A stretch of 64,000 nucleotides of DNA, taken from assembly GCA_009617715.1 (NCBI GenBank), contig VTFK01000188.1, positions 1,488,001 through 1,552,000 of the forward strand, written 5' to 3'. Source of the DNA: Plectrocnemia conspersa. Taxonomy: Eukaryota > Arthropoda > Insecta > Trichoptera > Polycentropodidae. Made by a program: the position numbers and the translations under genes. Below the pieces are notes generated by a model, which saw only the letters and a list, made by a program, of their open reading frames with translations, did not search any database and had not been told where the DNA came from. Positions 1 through 11,436 of this stretch are shown here, one piece after another. How positions within the stretch are numbered: position 1 is the first letter of the stretch; each line of letters starts with the position of its first letter.

Positions 1-2007
1 ATGAGAGTCTCGTCGTGGAAGAGCAGACGATTTTCCACTTCCTGTCACAAAGTTAAAAATACTCGGTGACGTCACACCGGTGTGTCTCCAGTTACCGTAT
101 CAAGAAGACGTTTAAAAATTGAAAACTCATTTTTGGCGCTTATTTAATATTTATACACTTATATTACGGTGCATTTTTTTGACACGGCGGTGAAAAATCT
201 GTAATACTCTTATTTTTTCTTATTAAGATTCTTAGTGCGAGGGTACTGTGGGCGTAGATTTGCGCGTTACGTAACTTAACTTGATTACGTAACGTTATTA
301 TTATTATTATTATTTTGTATTATGCGATGAACAACTAAGAGAGAAAACAAAGGCATCGTGTGTCAATTTATCATTATTAATTTCTGACGGGTATTATATT
401 TTATTATTAAAAAAGACGTATAAAGTAGTAAGTACGGTATTAAAGATATTTATACGTAAAGCTCCTTCTTTCATATTAATTAAAGTGTGATCGAATAAAT
501 TTCAATTAGTTTGATCGCACTTGAGCGTTTCTTTAATCTCTGATTGCGATAGAACATCTGTTGATTTTTACGTGGTAATTTTTAATTGAAAATGTATAAG
601 TACTATCCATTGCCAAAATTAAATAAAATTACTTATCATTCGTCTAGTTAATTAATTAAATATAGCAGTACATTAATTAACTAAGTGTTCGAAGTGTTAC
701 AACTTGTTAAATAATTGATATTTTGATTGCTGAGAAGAAGTTCTTATGCCTTTATTTTTATAAATTATTATATTATTAATTAGTAACGAACGAAATGAAA
801 GTATTTCAATGTTATAATGTTTACAACTAGAACTCATTAAAAATGGACAAAAAGAGAAATAGGGACAGAAATTAAATCTAATTATACAGTACCTTGATTA
901 GTTATAATTGTTATTTAATAGTGTTATATATACATCTAACATACTCAAATATACATAGTTGTTTATTATTTTTAATATTATGCTCAAGCCTTTCATAGAA
1001 AAAAACATACGTCCCACATCTCCATAACTCCATATTAAACATTTTTAAGCCTGAACTAAAGCAATTCTAAATTATTAAAAAAATAAGCATAAAACTTAAA
1101 TGGCGGAGAACATTGCTCATTTCAGATTTTAGTGCCAATGTATTACGACAAAAAAAATGTAAATCATCACTCTATAAAATCACATTAAACAATGTGAAAA
1201 TTGCATAATTTTGTCTTTCATTTTTAAGTGTTTTTTCTTAAAATATAGCACAGATATTAAAAAATAATATTCTTTGATGGATTTACGAATCTCAAAAAAT
1301 CTAGGATTGTCTGCATTAATCTTTCAACAGTATTTTCATTCAAATAAAATCGTTTCTTCATTATTTTATCCAAAGCATTGTCTAAATAAAAATCAGCCGT
1401 AATATCCATAATTCTAGAATATATTTATTTTCTCTGTTGGTGACTAAAACACTTTGCTTATGATTTGTTCATATGTAGTATTCAAATAGTAGCCACTGAG
1501 TTAGTTGTTAAGACCAAGTCGTATGTATGACTTTAAGGCCAAGCTAATAGGATAATGGCCAACAGCTATCTATCTTTTTTACACCGCCTAATGAATACTT
1601 ATCCCTTTGTACTCACAAAGTGAGCCTGAATCTATTGGTAATTCTTGAATGGTGTTCTAGAATCACCACTATTTTTTATTATTTGAAACTTCGATTTTTA
1701 TTTACCTTTATATATTTTGTAATGTTGTTAGTAAAAATTTCAATAAACATATCTCCTTCTTTACCTTAATTATTGCATAATTATTATAGAATTTTTATTG
1801 CGGTGATGTGAGTTTTTTCAAAGACAAAATTGTGTTTAAGTTCCGTAGTGGTTTTAGTTTGTTAGTATAGTTAGTTAGGTAGTTAGCTTAGTATTGATAC
1901 TAATTTATTAAAATCATTTGATTGTCGCTATTATTTGTATTAAGACCTAATTTGTGATATTGTGATTTGTATTAGAAAATATTTTTTTTTATAATATTGA
2001 TATTGTA
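1..2007. other. AT-rich non-coding DNA, no gene seen
   Basis: No reading frame or recognisable repeat of any length. Small landmarks are a TGACGTCA octamer (CRE/ATF-type site) at about 68-75, a 10-bp inverted repeat CGTTACGTAA...TTACGTAACG at about 263-293, and an (ATT)n microsatellite at about 295-315. The first 120 bases are less AT-rich than the rest. It could be upstream intron or intergenic DNA of the WW-domain gene at 18.5 kb; nothing in the sequence decides which. Confidence 0.5.
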
Positions 2008-2219
2008 CCTGGGGTCATGAACATTTTTCCGGCCCACGAAATTCATCACATTTTTACAAAATATATTTATTTTATATCGCCAATACACTATAGACAATTT
2101 TTCAATCCAAAAAATGTCTATAGTGTATCTAAATCTAATAATTTTATATATGGCCCGCGGAGTTATGACGCATTTCCCGCAAAGTAGCCCGCAAGATCAT
2201 TTGGATTGGCCACCCCTGC
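2008..2219. mobile_element. hAT-type non-autonomous remnant
   Basis: The right edge reads, on the minus strand, CAGGGGTGGCCAATCC, the classic start of many hAT terminal repeats. It is followed by GGCCCGCGG and GCCCGCAAG motifs also usual there. The left edge carries CCTGGGGTCATGAAC then CCGGCCC, a plausible decayed partner end. Inside is a short inverted repeat (ACACTATAGACA...TGTCTATAGTGT, about 2086-2126). There is no coding capacity. Limits are approximate and no target duplication is clear. Confidence 0.45.
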
Positions 2220-2279
2220 TTTAAAGTAACCCATATAAGATAAAGTAATGATACACTTATTCTAGAGTTTATTTCAACT

Positions 2280-2560
2280 CGCAAAATATTTGTGAAACGC
2301 AATATTTATTACAGTCTTCAGCTTACTCATGGATTTTGCTTTTATCTTTTCTATGGCAGCAAAACGTCGTTCTTTCAGTGTTATTTTTATCTGCGGAAAC
2401 AGGATAAAGTTGCAGGAGGCCATATCAGTGTGCCATGGTGGCTGCGGTATAACGAATCTTTAAAAAATACGAGCCGATGCGTTATCCTGGTGCAAAATCT
2501 AAAACTTGTTTGCCTACAAAACTGATCAGATTGCCTTCTGCAATGTAATTTTGTATTATT
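2280..2560 (-). pseudogene. mariner transposase fragment (3' part, dead)
   Basis: Read on the minus strand this is the C-terminal half of a mariner-family DDE transposase, the enzyme that cuts and joins TA-flanked transposons. It contains an HQDNASA motif, whose Asp (codon 2484-2486) is the usual second catalytic residue. A degraded PPYSPDLAPCDFFLFP-type block follows, reading PPWHTDMASCNFILFP, then KITLKERRFAAIEKIKAKS, a well-known mariner tail. The third catalytic Asp is replaced by Asn (codon 2409-2411). The two positions are only 25 codons apart instead of the usual 34-35, and one in-frame stop lies between them. The N-terminal half and terminal repeats are not visible. The element is clearly inactive. 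Confidence 0.8.
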
Positions 2561-3051
2561 AATCGTATCTAGTAGTACGAATTTTGACAATACAAATAAG
2601 TAGTACCTTAATATTTGATCGAACTTCACGTTCCTTTTTAATCTTGGCCCTGTAGAGCGCTTTAATTGAGACGATTGGACCTTTTTAATGTATAGCCATA
2701 GAGAGCAAAGTCAGGCCCTGGGAAAACAATGATTCCGGGCCTCATGACAAAAATGGCATTTTATATATTTTTTAACATCATAATATATATAATAATAATA
2801 GGTACGAGTTAAACCTTTCTATGCTACAAATAAATTTAAAAAATAGCTACTGTTGCGACATATGATCTGAAATCATATTTTATGCGAAACATTTTAATTA
2901 GGCATTAAAATATCTACTTATAATATTTAGTTGATAATTAGTCGTGTTTTCTTTGCTGCTCAGTGTTGCCATATAGAAACGAAAATAAACGCTCGATTAT
3001 CAAGCGTTTATATTTAGACTTTATAGCATAATTACGAGTGAGAATCAAATA

Positions 3052-3254
3052 AAGCACATTTAAACCGATTTTTGACCAATAAAAGAGCGCAAAAAACAAT
3101 TATCCCTTCTCAAAAGTCAAAAATCCACGTTAAAAGCAATAAAATCGTGCCGTCGTCAAAAATCAGAAGTAAAAAATCCACGTCAAAAGCAATAAAATCG
3201 TGATAATTATTTTTACGCTCTACTATTGAGCAAAATTCGGTTTAAATGTACTTT
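3052..3254. mobile_element. hairpin MITE, family A, copy 1 (rearranged)
   Basis: The outer ends are inverted copies of each other (left AAAGCACATTTAAACCG; right, on the minus strand, AAAGTACATTTAAACCG). They continue inward through sequence with AAGAGCGCAAAAAACAATTA and AAGCAATAAAATCG. A cleaner copy of the same element lies at 49067-49290. Here part of the right arm is replaced by a direct repeat of the left arm (AAAATCCACGTCAAAAGCAA seen twice as variants), so the hairpin is damaged. No coding capacity. Confidence 0.75.
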
Positions 3255-3359
3255 GATCAGCCCTCTTATATTATAAGTCCATAGTAATACAGTCAAATAG
3301 TGCTTAATAACCTTTTTTTGAGTTAAATTATATTTTCGCTAGTAGAAATATATATCTAG

Positions 3360-3565
3360 AGAAATTATATGCTTATAAAACTCAATTTGACAGTTATGAA
3401 ACGTTATGTGATATAATAAAAGCACTAAAACAAACTTTAGTTTTAGACCTTTCATTAGATGATGTTTAGTTAAGGTTAGGTTTCGGTTTGAACAGCAAAT
3501 GAACGTTTCACAACTGCCAAACTGAGCTTCAAAAAAAGTTTAGAGCAGCATATAATTTTAATTGT
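3360..3565. mobile_element. second hairpin MITE-like element
   Basis: Left-arm sequence near 3364-3408 (ATTATATGCT, then CTCAATTTGACAGTTATGAA and ACGTT) is repeated inverted at about 3502-3558 (AACGTTTCACAACTGCC, AAACTGAG, AGCATATAAT). Arms are about 30-50 bp with mismatches around a loop of roughly 90 bp. No second copy was noticed in the window, so its status as a mobile element is inferred from structure only. Confidence 0.45.
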
Positions 3566-5970
3566 GCTTATCAGTTTACTTATATTTTTAAAACACATCA
3601 CCTGTTAATGTCAAAATATCTCATACACACGTGTACCATATCATTCATACAGTGAATAAATACAGTTTCACTGATATTGACTAGTGAAATTATAAATCAA
3701 TCATTTAATAAATTATAATTGGACTAGTTATTAAAAATAAATTTATAATTTCACTAAAAAATACACATCTACTGTAACATAAACATATTTATATGACATT
3801 TATTTGGATTCTTTGATTGTTCCAACACAATTATAGATACATATATTTAGAAATAGCTTTGTCTTTGCTAAAAAAAAAACCGCATAAAATTTAAGTTTTA
3901 AGTAATCACAACTGTATTTAATTTTCTTTGATGTTTTATTTTTTTGTATATGTATTATAGTACTCATATAACAACAACTTATAATCGAGTGGCAACTCAA
4001 ACTTCTCCATATAATCCATCTGGGAAGACTGACTGACTGATTTAGGACCACTGTAATTTACGAGTTATTATTTTTATTAAGACTCTCTCTCTGTTCATTG
4101 CAGGAGTGTTTTCAAATTTTACTATCCATGAAGTTCATAATTTGACGTTTTTATTTTGAAACTCTCGAGACATTCATATTGAATTGTCATCCCCCAGAGA
4201 AGTAAAATATCTGCATATACATAGCTGAAAATCGAAAATTTTCAATGAACCCAAAAAGTTTTTCCTGTGAAATTCCAATAAAAGTGGGTGGTTAGGTAGG
4301 ACGAATTGCATTACTCACTACCCAAACCAGTAAAACTGACAGGCGAATAATAAAGGCGGATTCACACTTTAGTGTGTCCCTTGCAACGACCGTGTGCCGC
4401 ATTCCTTGCTTTATACACTGTGGTGTAATAATACGATGTAGCGCGTGGGTGACATAAAACATACCATTTGGAACCATCATCGACATGGACATGGAAGCTT
4501 ACGTTTTCCAGGAAAATGTAATAAAATTCTGGCACACGTATTCTTACAGAGAGTTATGCGTAATAGCGACGCAGTGATATTTGTACATATGTAGAACATA
4601 CATTTATGTGTAACGATGTGCTGTATTTTTTATGAATGTAATAAATTTTTGAGACACTGAAAACCGTTGACTTAGAATTCTTGTGTAGAAATTGTAAAAT
4701 ATTGATTTTTAACATTGTATATTTTTTATTTTGACCAAGAAAGTTTAAAGAAGATTAGATAATCATAAATAACTTTTTAAATTTTATTTGTGAATTTGTA
4801 TTTATAGAAAATGTTATTTTAGATTAAGAACCATAAAAATAATGTTTCAATTACTATTCTTTTTTTAGAGAGCCAAAAGATACTTTGAGTTTAATAAATC
4901 GTGCTTTAATTTAATTTGTGTTCTTTGTTTTTAAGTCATATTAAAATATCATCGGATATTCCGCATGCATATTATTTCCTTGATCCTGACAATATTTATC
5001 CTCTGGTCAATACAATATTTTAACGTACAAATTACACAAGATTTATTCTTGAGTGCTTTAAAAACTTTGTCACCAGTTACAATTTTGTCCTTTGTGTTGG
5101 CGAATTTGGGTCTAAGCTGTTTCGTAAGTTGCCTCAAATCGATAAATTTACCGTGAGACATTTATGTTAATTTGTAAGGAGTTCTAGCTTTAGCAGATTG
5201 AATTATTCTGATACATTTGGGTGAAAAGAAATTGGTTCTAATTTCAGAGCCCTTTTTATAGTCTTCGCTTGAGTGATCGTCTATTCTTGAATATATTTAT
5301 AATTCATTTTATTCGAAACTAACTAAAATAATCTGATTCTTTGTGATTTAAAACTGCGATGTTAAATTACTTTAATTTATGCAACTATTGTTTTTATTGT
5401 AAAACAATAAATTTCAAAAATTGCTTTGGGATTGATTTATCATATAATATATAACTATAACAAAATCAATAATTGATTGGGATTGCCTACTAGATAGAGC
5501 AATATACATGAGATTTATTTATGATCATTGCTAAAGCAAATTTTGCAACAGCTGCGATTATGATTCATCAAAACAAAAATCATAATCTCTTCATGAGCGA
5601 CAAGTGTAAATTCCAATATTTTAAAGTTAAAAATCACGTCAATCGCATTCTCGTCTTTTGTACAGATACAAAAAATACATTCGCTAGCAATATTTTAAAG
5701 CACAATCTAGTTTTATATTGTTATTGTTAAAAAACAAACAATTGTATTATTTTTGTTTGGTTACAAGGTATACAATGTAAAATTTCATACTCGAGCATAT
5801 ACGAAATGAAATAAACATTATTAAAATATTTTGCATAAAACATAATTTCAGAAAATATGTTGCAACGGTGGCTAATTTTATATTTACTTGTAGCATAGAA
5901 AAGGTTAACTCGTAACTATTATTATTTATTCAAGATATTGTATTACGATGTTAAGTAATATATAAAATTT
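3566..5970. other. AT-rich sequence, nothing recognised
   Basis: Very AT-rich, with scattered short frames that carry no familiar motif. A somewhat more GC-rich patch lies at about 4290-4500. No repeat family shared with the rest of the window was noticed. Confidence 0.45.
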
Positions 5971-6008
5971 CATTTTTTTCATGTGGGCCGGAATCATTTT
6001 TCCCAGGG

Positions 6009-8552
6009 TTTCGGGTTCGATCTCGGCGGCCCTGCTCATATGTAATAGTCATATGAAAAATACCAGCATCGATGTAAGCACAGCTTATACGATGGGCCGG
6101 TTCGAAATATTTCCAACAATAACAATATATGTATTTTATATATTAAGTCTATCTTGCGTAAGGGTGATATAGAAATTAGCATTGTGTATTGAAAATTATT
6201 TTTTTTAAAAAGAAAAATCATTCTTTGGTAATAAAATTTTCGATTTAAATTTTTTTTTGTATAGTAGTACTGAAAATTATTAACTTAGGTACATCTGCAT
6301 CAAAAGGCAATCATAAAAGTATTAAATTAGCTGAAAAGATTGATTAATTATTTCCTGAATTCAATCAAATTTTTTTAATGCATTTCCGAATAAGGTATTG
6401 TCTATTATGGTTTTGTGATGTAACGTTAATTTATGCATATTTCTCAATATTAATAGCATACAAGAGCAACTCATTGAAATATAACACAAAGTAACCAGAC
6501 ACTTCGCTACGGTTTTATCAAAAGCACCGAGTGCTTTTTGGTTGACATTAAAAAGCGAAAAGCCAACATTAGTGAACGAAGCAATGAAAGTACTATCGCC
6601 CTTTACGAAAACATATATGTTAGAGTCAGGGTACTAAACTCGAACTATGTATAACAGAAACTAAATTGCGAAATATATTAATATTATTAATGTATTTTGT
6701 ATTACCATTTTAATCGCAGTTTAAGGTTAAAAAAACACTGGCTTAAATTATTTATATTTTATACAGTCAATAAATTATAATATTAAAATTATATCGCTGT
6801 TAAGCAACAGGTGGATTATCACCCACACTTTTGCTTGAGTAAATCCCTTAAGAATAAAAACAAATACCTATTATTCGAGAGGGATTAGAGTACCTTTATT
6901 TCCCCCTAACCAGACGTTTTCTCTGGGCATCCTTGATGGACGTGCGAGCAAATTGAAAGATATAGAAGACGCACACACTCAGTCTCTCACTTCTCCATTA
7001 CCGACACAATCGGGCACTGATTGAAGGATCCCTCTTTCGCTCTCAGAGAGCGAACGTGTGCTCTCCTCACATCCACTTTGTTTCAATTTGCAACGTTCGA
7101 CAATCCCGTTCAATTATTAATCGCGTCCTTATTGTTCCGCGAACGGATCCCAGACTTACCCCGAAAACCCGCCTCTCCACTAATCTAATTGTTTAGTATA
7201 CGTAATGTAATCGGGTCAAAGGAATGGATGAGTCGAAAGCCAACTATTGAAGACCTGTTTGCTCTGTCGAAACTTTTGCGACGCACTCTCCGTCTAATTC
7301 AATAAGGCGGAGATATAATCAGAATCCCAGCGAGATTAATTAGTTCGACGGAATGAGCAATTGGATCCCGGCGAATGGCAGTTGGAGCAGAAAAATCGGT
7401 CCAGCGCTGACAGTGGCTGTTCATCCGCAAACCAAAAAGCCGAGATTTGCTATTTTCGCGTTGCCGTTCCGTTGAACATGAAATAAATGTTTATTAGGTA
7501 TCAATAACTTTTTCTGGTTGACCTGATGCCTTTCACATCAATTCTATTGTAGATCTAATAGAATCTGACCCGTTGATAATACGAGGAAAGAGAAACTAGA
7601 CCGACAAATTTTCAGTGTACTGACGATATATAAAGTGTTGGGAATATAATTAATACTAAGTCTAGAAATATTGACTTATTTTAAAACGATATAAAATGTA
7701 TTCAAGTACATCGTATTATCTTATATTTGCAGCAAACATCTTGTCGAACATTGTTATTATACAATTGAGACTGAAGCAGATTCTGCTTATTTTACACCAG
7801 GTAAAGCCATTTCACGTACATTAGATCACTATATACACGTTGTACACGCAGCACGTGACAAATTCACACAAAGCACGTGATATATGACCAGCTTTAAAGT
7901 ACTGATGGTAGATCAATAAGCAAATACATACGTACATACCAAACTTAACCAAGTACACGTACATTTGCATATTCTAACGGCAGTATGCCAATTTTGCCAT
8001 TAACTCTAAGGATATACATAGTATGTATGCAACATTCATAGTAACCATTAAGTGTTTAATGCCGTGCCAAGGTCTGGGTTCTGACTCTTTGAGCTCGGAA
8101 GGTTTTGCGACGCCAACGCACGTTCCTTTCATTACCGAGTCCGACGGCTTCTGAATGAAGTTAAAATTTTATTGCACATATAGGTGCTCCGCAAGGATAT
8201 TGCCGTGCAGAGATTGCAACAATTGCCAGATGAGTGATGATACTACTGTTTATTATTATTGCGATATGGGGGCTGTTGGATTCAGTCCAAAACTTAATGA
8301 TGTGCTAGGCGGTGTAAGCATAACAGTGTTGGTTTAATTAGTGCTCGGGAAATTAAGCTTTAAATTAATTTGTATGGGTGAACTTATATAGGATACATTT
8401 TCTTGAGTATTTTTAAAGGTAAAAGTATTTTTTACCCTATGAAATCTCTAGACAGACTATTAACTATACGGCAGTGTACTCCATGGCTTCCAATTTTTAC
8501 ACACATACATTAGAGCTGAGTCCGCAGGAAAGTCGTCTATGCAGAGGTTGAT
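6009..8552. other. non-coding; lower-AT island at about 6890-7480
   Basis: Mostly AT-rich filler. From about 6890 to 7480 the composition shifts to near 45-48% GC with many CpGs but no long open frame and no repeat signature. This is the pattern expected of a conserved regulatory island, though that is inferred from composition alone. Two CACGTG E-boxes lie close together at about 7852 and 7875. Confidence 0.35.
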
Positions 8553-8903
8553 AACAATGTTACACGTATGATATATTATTTAAAAAATGTAGTTTCACTA
8601 AATCTAATTCCATTCGGTATGATACTTGGCATTTAAAAATTCTGTTCGAAAGGATATTTGATAGTTTAAGCATATGAGATTCACTTAAATTATTCCTAAT
8701 TGAAATTGATTCCTGTTGCTTAAAAAATCGGTGTCTCCGTTTGCAATCTAGGATGAAATGCTAACTTTTGCATTTCGAACAAAATAAACAATAAAAATAT
8801 ATACATAATATCATAACAACTCTTATAGTACAAATGTATTAGTTCGGCGTGCGTATGTTTTGTATAAAAAGTGGAAGCTGTGACGTTCACTGCTATACGG
8901 TTT

Positions 8904-10900
8904 CAGGGGCGTATATTCAGGGTGTGCTAGGTGTGCGGCGCACACCCGCAAAACCATCTAAAATATAAATTTAGAAATTTAGAAAATTTAGGGCGTAAAG
9001 CGACATCATTTTGCATACAGTAGTATGCAAAATTATAAAATTTTAATATGCAGTGTATAGTATGCATTGGTATTTGTCATTCGCTCTGAACGTTTTCGCG
9101 CGAGCGATCGTTTTGGAACAACACATATAACGCGCCGACCTTGCGCGCGGCCGCCGACTAAAGTAAATCGTTCCGAGATTTAACGGCTGAAGTCGTTCTG
9201 TCGGCTGGCAGCGCTCAGTAGTAAAATTGGTCTCGAATTTGGTGCGCGTACTTCAAAACTCTTGCGTCCGTCGCTGCTTTTTTTTTTTTTATTACATTAT
9301 ATCACAATAACAGGTCACTCATTTTTTTATATTTTGCCGTAAAATAGTTTATTATCTTATTTACATATGATCAATATTTAATTTTCTATTCTAGATTATA
9401 TTTTTTTATTTACCCTAAAAAAAATGATGAAGAATACTGTTAAAAGATATTTTTGAATAATCCATTTTCAAAAAAAAGAAGTTATGAAATTAAATTGAAG
9501 ATAATCAAAATTGGCAAACCACGTCCACCTCTTCCCAATTTATTTATGGTTTGCAAGCCAAAGTACTCGAAGTTTATCCACTGGCCATTTTTACACACTG
9601 CTATGCTCATATGTTGAATTTAACATTACAACAAGGTCTTTCCAATATAAAAGTGTGCAAATCATTCTTTCAAACTTTAAATGGATTGTCTGCATTCTTT
9701 TCGAAATCTTCCAAACGAATAAATGCTTTACAAGAGTTTGTAGCTAGAAGACTTCCTTTTGTTACACCTACAAGATGGAATTATACACACGGTTAAGTAA
9801 CACAGTGCAAAAATACAGAAATGAATTTACGGACTTTTTTCGAGACGTCGTGAAAAAATTGTGAACTATGGGACCCCGACACTGTAATAAAAGCACGAGG
9901 TTTTCTTAGCTTTTTTTTGAAGATTTTGAAACAAGAAAACTTCTCCACATATTTTCAAACCTTTTTTGGAAAAAACTGATGTGTTATACAACATTTTACA
10001 ATCCAAATCTTTTTTGACATATTATATTGCTGTAAGAAAGTTACCGAAATTTTGCAACAACTCAGACATGAACAGGAAAATAATTATGAAACATTATGGG
10101 ATTCTTATGTAACGGAAGAAAATTATCCAAGACTGAGTAATGATTTGCTTGTTGAAGAAAAGCACGCGTTTAGCTAACTATTTAATACAATAGTTGATAA
10201 TATATGTAAGCAAATTGAAAACCGTTTTTTCTTCAATGTCCAAATTGGAATATTTTCACCTTCTGGAGAAAAGAAAAATATGAGCAATATAAAGAAAAAA
10301 TTTCCAAATGAATTACTTTACCAAACTGCAACAATTCTATGGAGCATTATTTGATTATATAAGTTTAAAAAATGAGCTTGCTGTTCTTTATCATTTACCT
10401 AAATTTGCAGAGAAATCTGTTCATGAGCTTGTACAATTTATGAACACAAATAATCTTGAGTCAGGTTTTGAGGAAATAGATAAATTAGGCAAACTAATAT
10501 TAACTCTTCAAGCAGTACTGCTTCAGCAGAACGTTCATTTTCTGCTCTGAAACGAATTAATAATTGTTATCGAAGTACCCAAAGGCCAAGAAAGGCTATG
10601 TGGCCTTAGCTTGATTTCAATAGAAAAAGGGATCCTTATGGACATTAAAAGAAGAGCACTTTTTTTATGACATCGTGATAGAAAAAAAATTATGATTAAA
10701 GAAAGAAGATTAGATTTTATATATAAATAATTATAAGTTTATGTTTATTGGAAATTTGATATTTTTATATAATAATATTTTTAGATTAGGGTTTGATGTT
10801 TATTTATTTATTTATATATGGGAAAAGCTGCAAGGCAGTTTAGGCATGTCAAAACCTCGGCTAATAAAAAATGAAAAAAATGTACGTTTTTTTTTTTTTT
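8904..10900 (+). mobile_element. hAT element (ZMYM1-like), copy 1, internally deleted
   Basis: The left edge CAGGGGCGTATATTCAGGG resembles hAT terminal repeats, with a GTGTGCGGCGCACACC palindrome just inside. The coding remnant starts at about 9424 and matches copy 2 piece by piece. Part of the N-terminal region is joined directly to the CYAHMLNLTLQQGL block (about 9598-9640). The D-rich middle region (VIKARGFLS) and the C-terminal dimerisation block (ASAERSFSALKRI) follow near 10513-10560. Many homopolymer frameshifts break every piece. The region encoding the BED/TTF zinc finger and the first catalytic Asp is absent. No inverted 3' terminal repeat was found, so the right limit is approximate. 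Confidence 0.75.
9424..10730 (+). pseudogene. hAT transposase remnant, copy 1 (multiply frameshifted)
   Basis: This corresponds to the transposase of copy 2 at 11952-13227, a cut-and-paste DNA transposase of the zinc-finger MYM-type protein 1-like hAT group. Visible pieces are the start MMKNTV region (first frame broken at once by an extra A), KVLEVYPLAIFTHCYAHMLN, FVTPTRWNYTHG, LPKFAEKSVHELVQF and AERSFSAL. At least a dozen one-base length differences from copy 2 interrupt the frame, for example in T runs at about 9835, 9907, 9962 and 10011. It cannot encode a working enzyme as written. Confidence 0.8.
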
Positions 10901-11436
10901 TATAGCACATTCATATTTATTTAAATTTATTAAAAACCCACCGTAAACCACGTGTACGGTTTAATTATTTTGCTACTAAGATATATATGATATTATTCAT
11001 GATTTATTTAAATTTATTAAAATATATCGTTGATATTAAATTTTTATATTTTCATTAAACCTTGGGATTATTACGATTCTTCATTCATTAACAATGTTAC
11101 GTATGATATATTGTTTAAAAATGTAGTTTCACTAAAATCTAATTCCATTCGGTGCTTGGCATTTAAAAATTCTGTTCGAGAAAGGATATTTGATAGTTTA
11201 AGCATCATGAGATTCACTTAAATTATTCCTAATTGAAATTGATTCCTGTTGCTTAAAATCGGTGTCTCCGTTTTGCAATCTAGGATGAAATGCTAACTTT
11301 TGCATTTCGAACAAAATAAACAATAAAAATATATACATAATATCATAACAACTCTTATAGTACAAAATGCATTAGTTCGGCGTGCGTATGTTTTGTATAA
11401 AAGTGGAAGCTGTGACGTTCACTGCTATACGGTTTT

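Larger units (their letters stand above)
2709..6008. mobile_element. possible decayed element bounded by inverted termini
   Basis: About 2713-2745 (CCCTGGGAAAACAATGATTC then CGGGCC and CATGAC) is matched in inverted orientation at about 5971-6001 (CATG, GGGCCGGAATCA, then TTTTTCCCAGGG). The two could be the ends of one 3.3-kb DNA transposon, now full of later insertions (MITEs at 3052-3254 and 3360-3565). They could equally be two unrelated solo ends of one hAT-like family, since 2011-2045 carries a similar CCTGGGG...CCGGCCC edge. The interior has no transposase frame. Confidence 0.3.
8553..11088 (+). repeat. tandem duplication, unit 1
   Basis: This unit and 11089-13738 are the same sequence in tandem. 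Both start at AACAATGTTAC and run through a 350-bp flank, an internally deleted hAT element and its 3' flank. Unit 1 lacks about 170 bp present in unit 2 at about 13520-13690. Because flanking DNA outside the transposon is duplicated too, transposition does not explain the pair. Differences are overwhelmingly one- or two-base length changes in homopolymers, nearly all longer in unit 1. That points to read error or misassembly at least as much as to biology. Confidence 0.9.

Noticed and set aside
2292..2525. 77-codon + strand frame
   Set aside because: It is the antisense shadow of the mariner transposase relic on the minus strand.
5985..6025. B-box-like GGGTTCGATCTC suggesting a tRNA or SINE
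   Set aside because: One mismatch to the consensus but no A-box at the right distance and no foldable cloverleaf; it lies at the edge of the inverted hAT-like terminus.
7845..7885. Two CACGTG E-boxes 23 bases apart as a regulatory module
   Set aside because: Two hexamers in 64 kb are within chance expectation and no promoter or exon is nearby.
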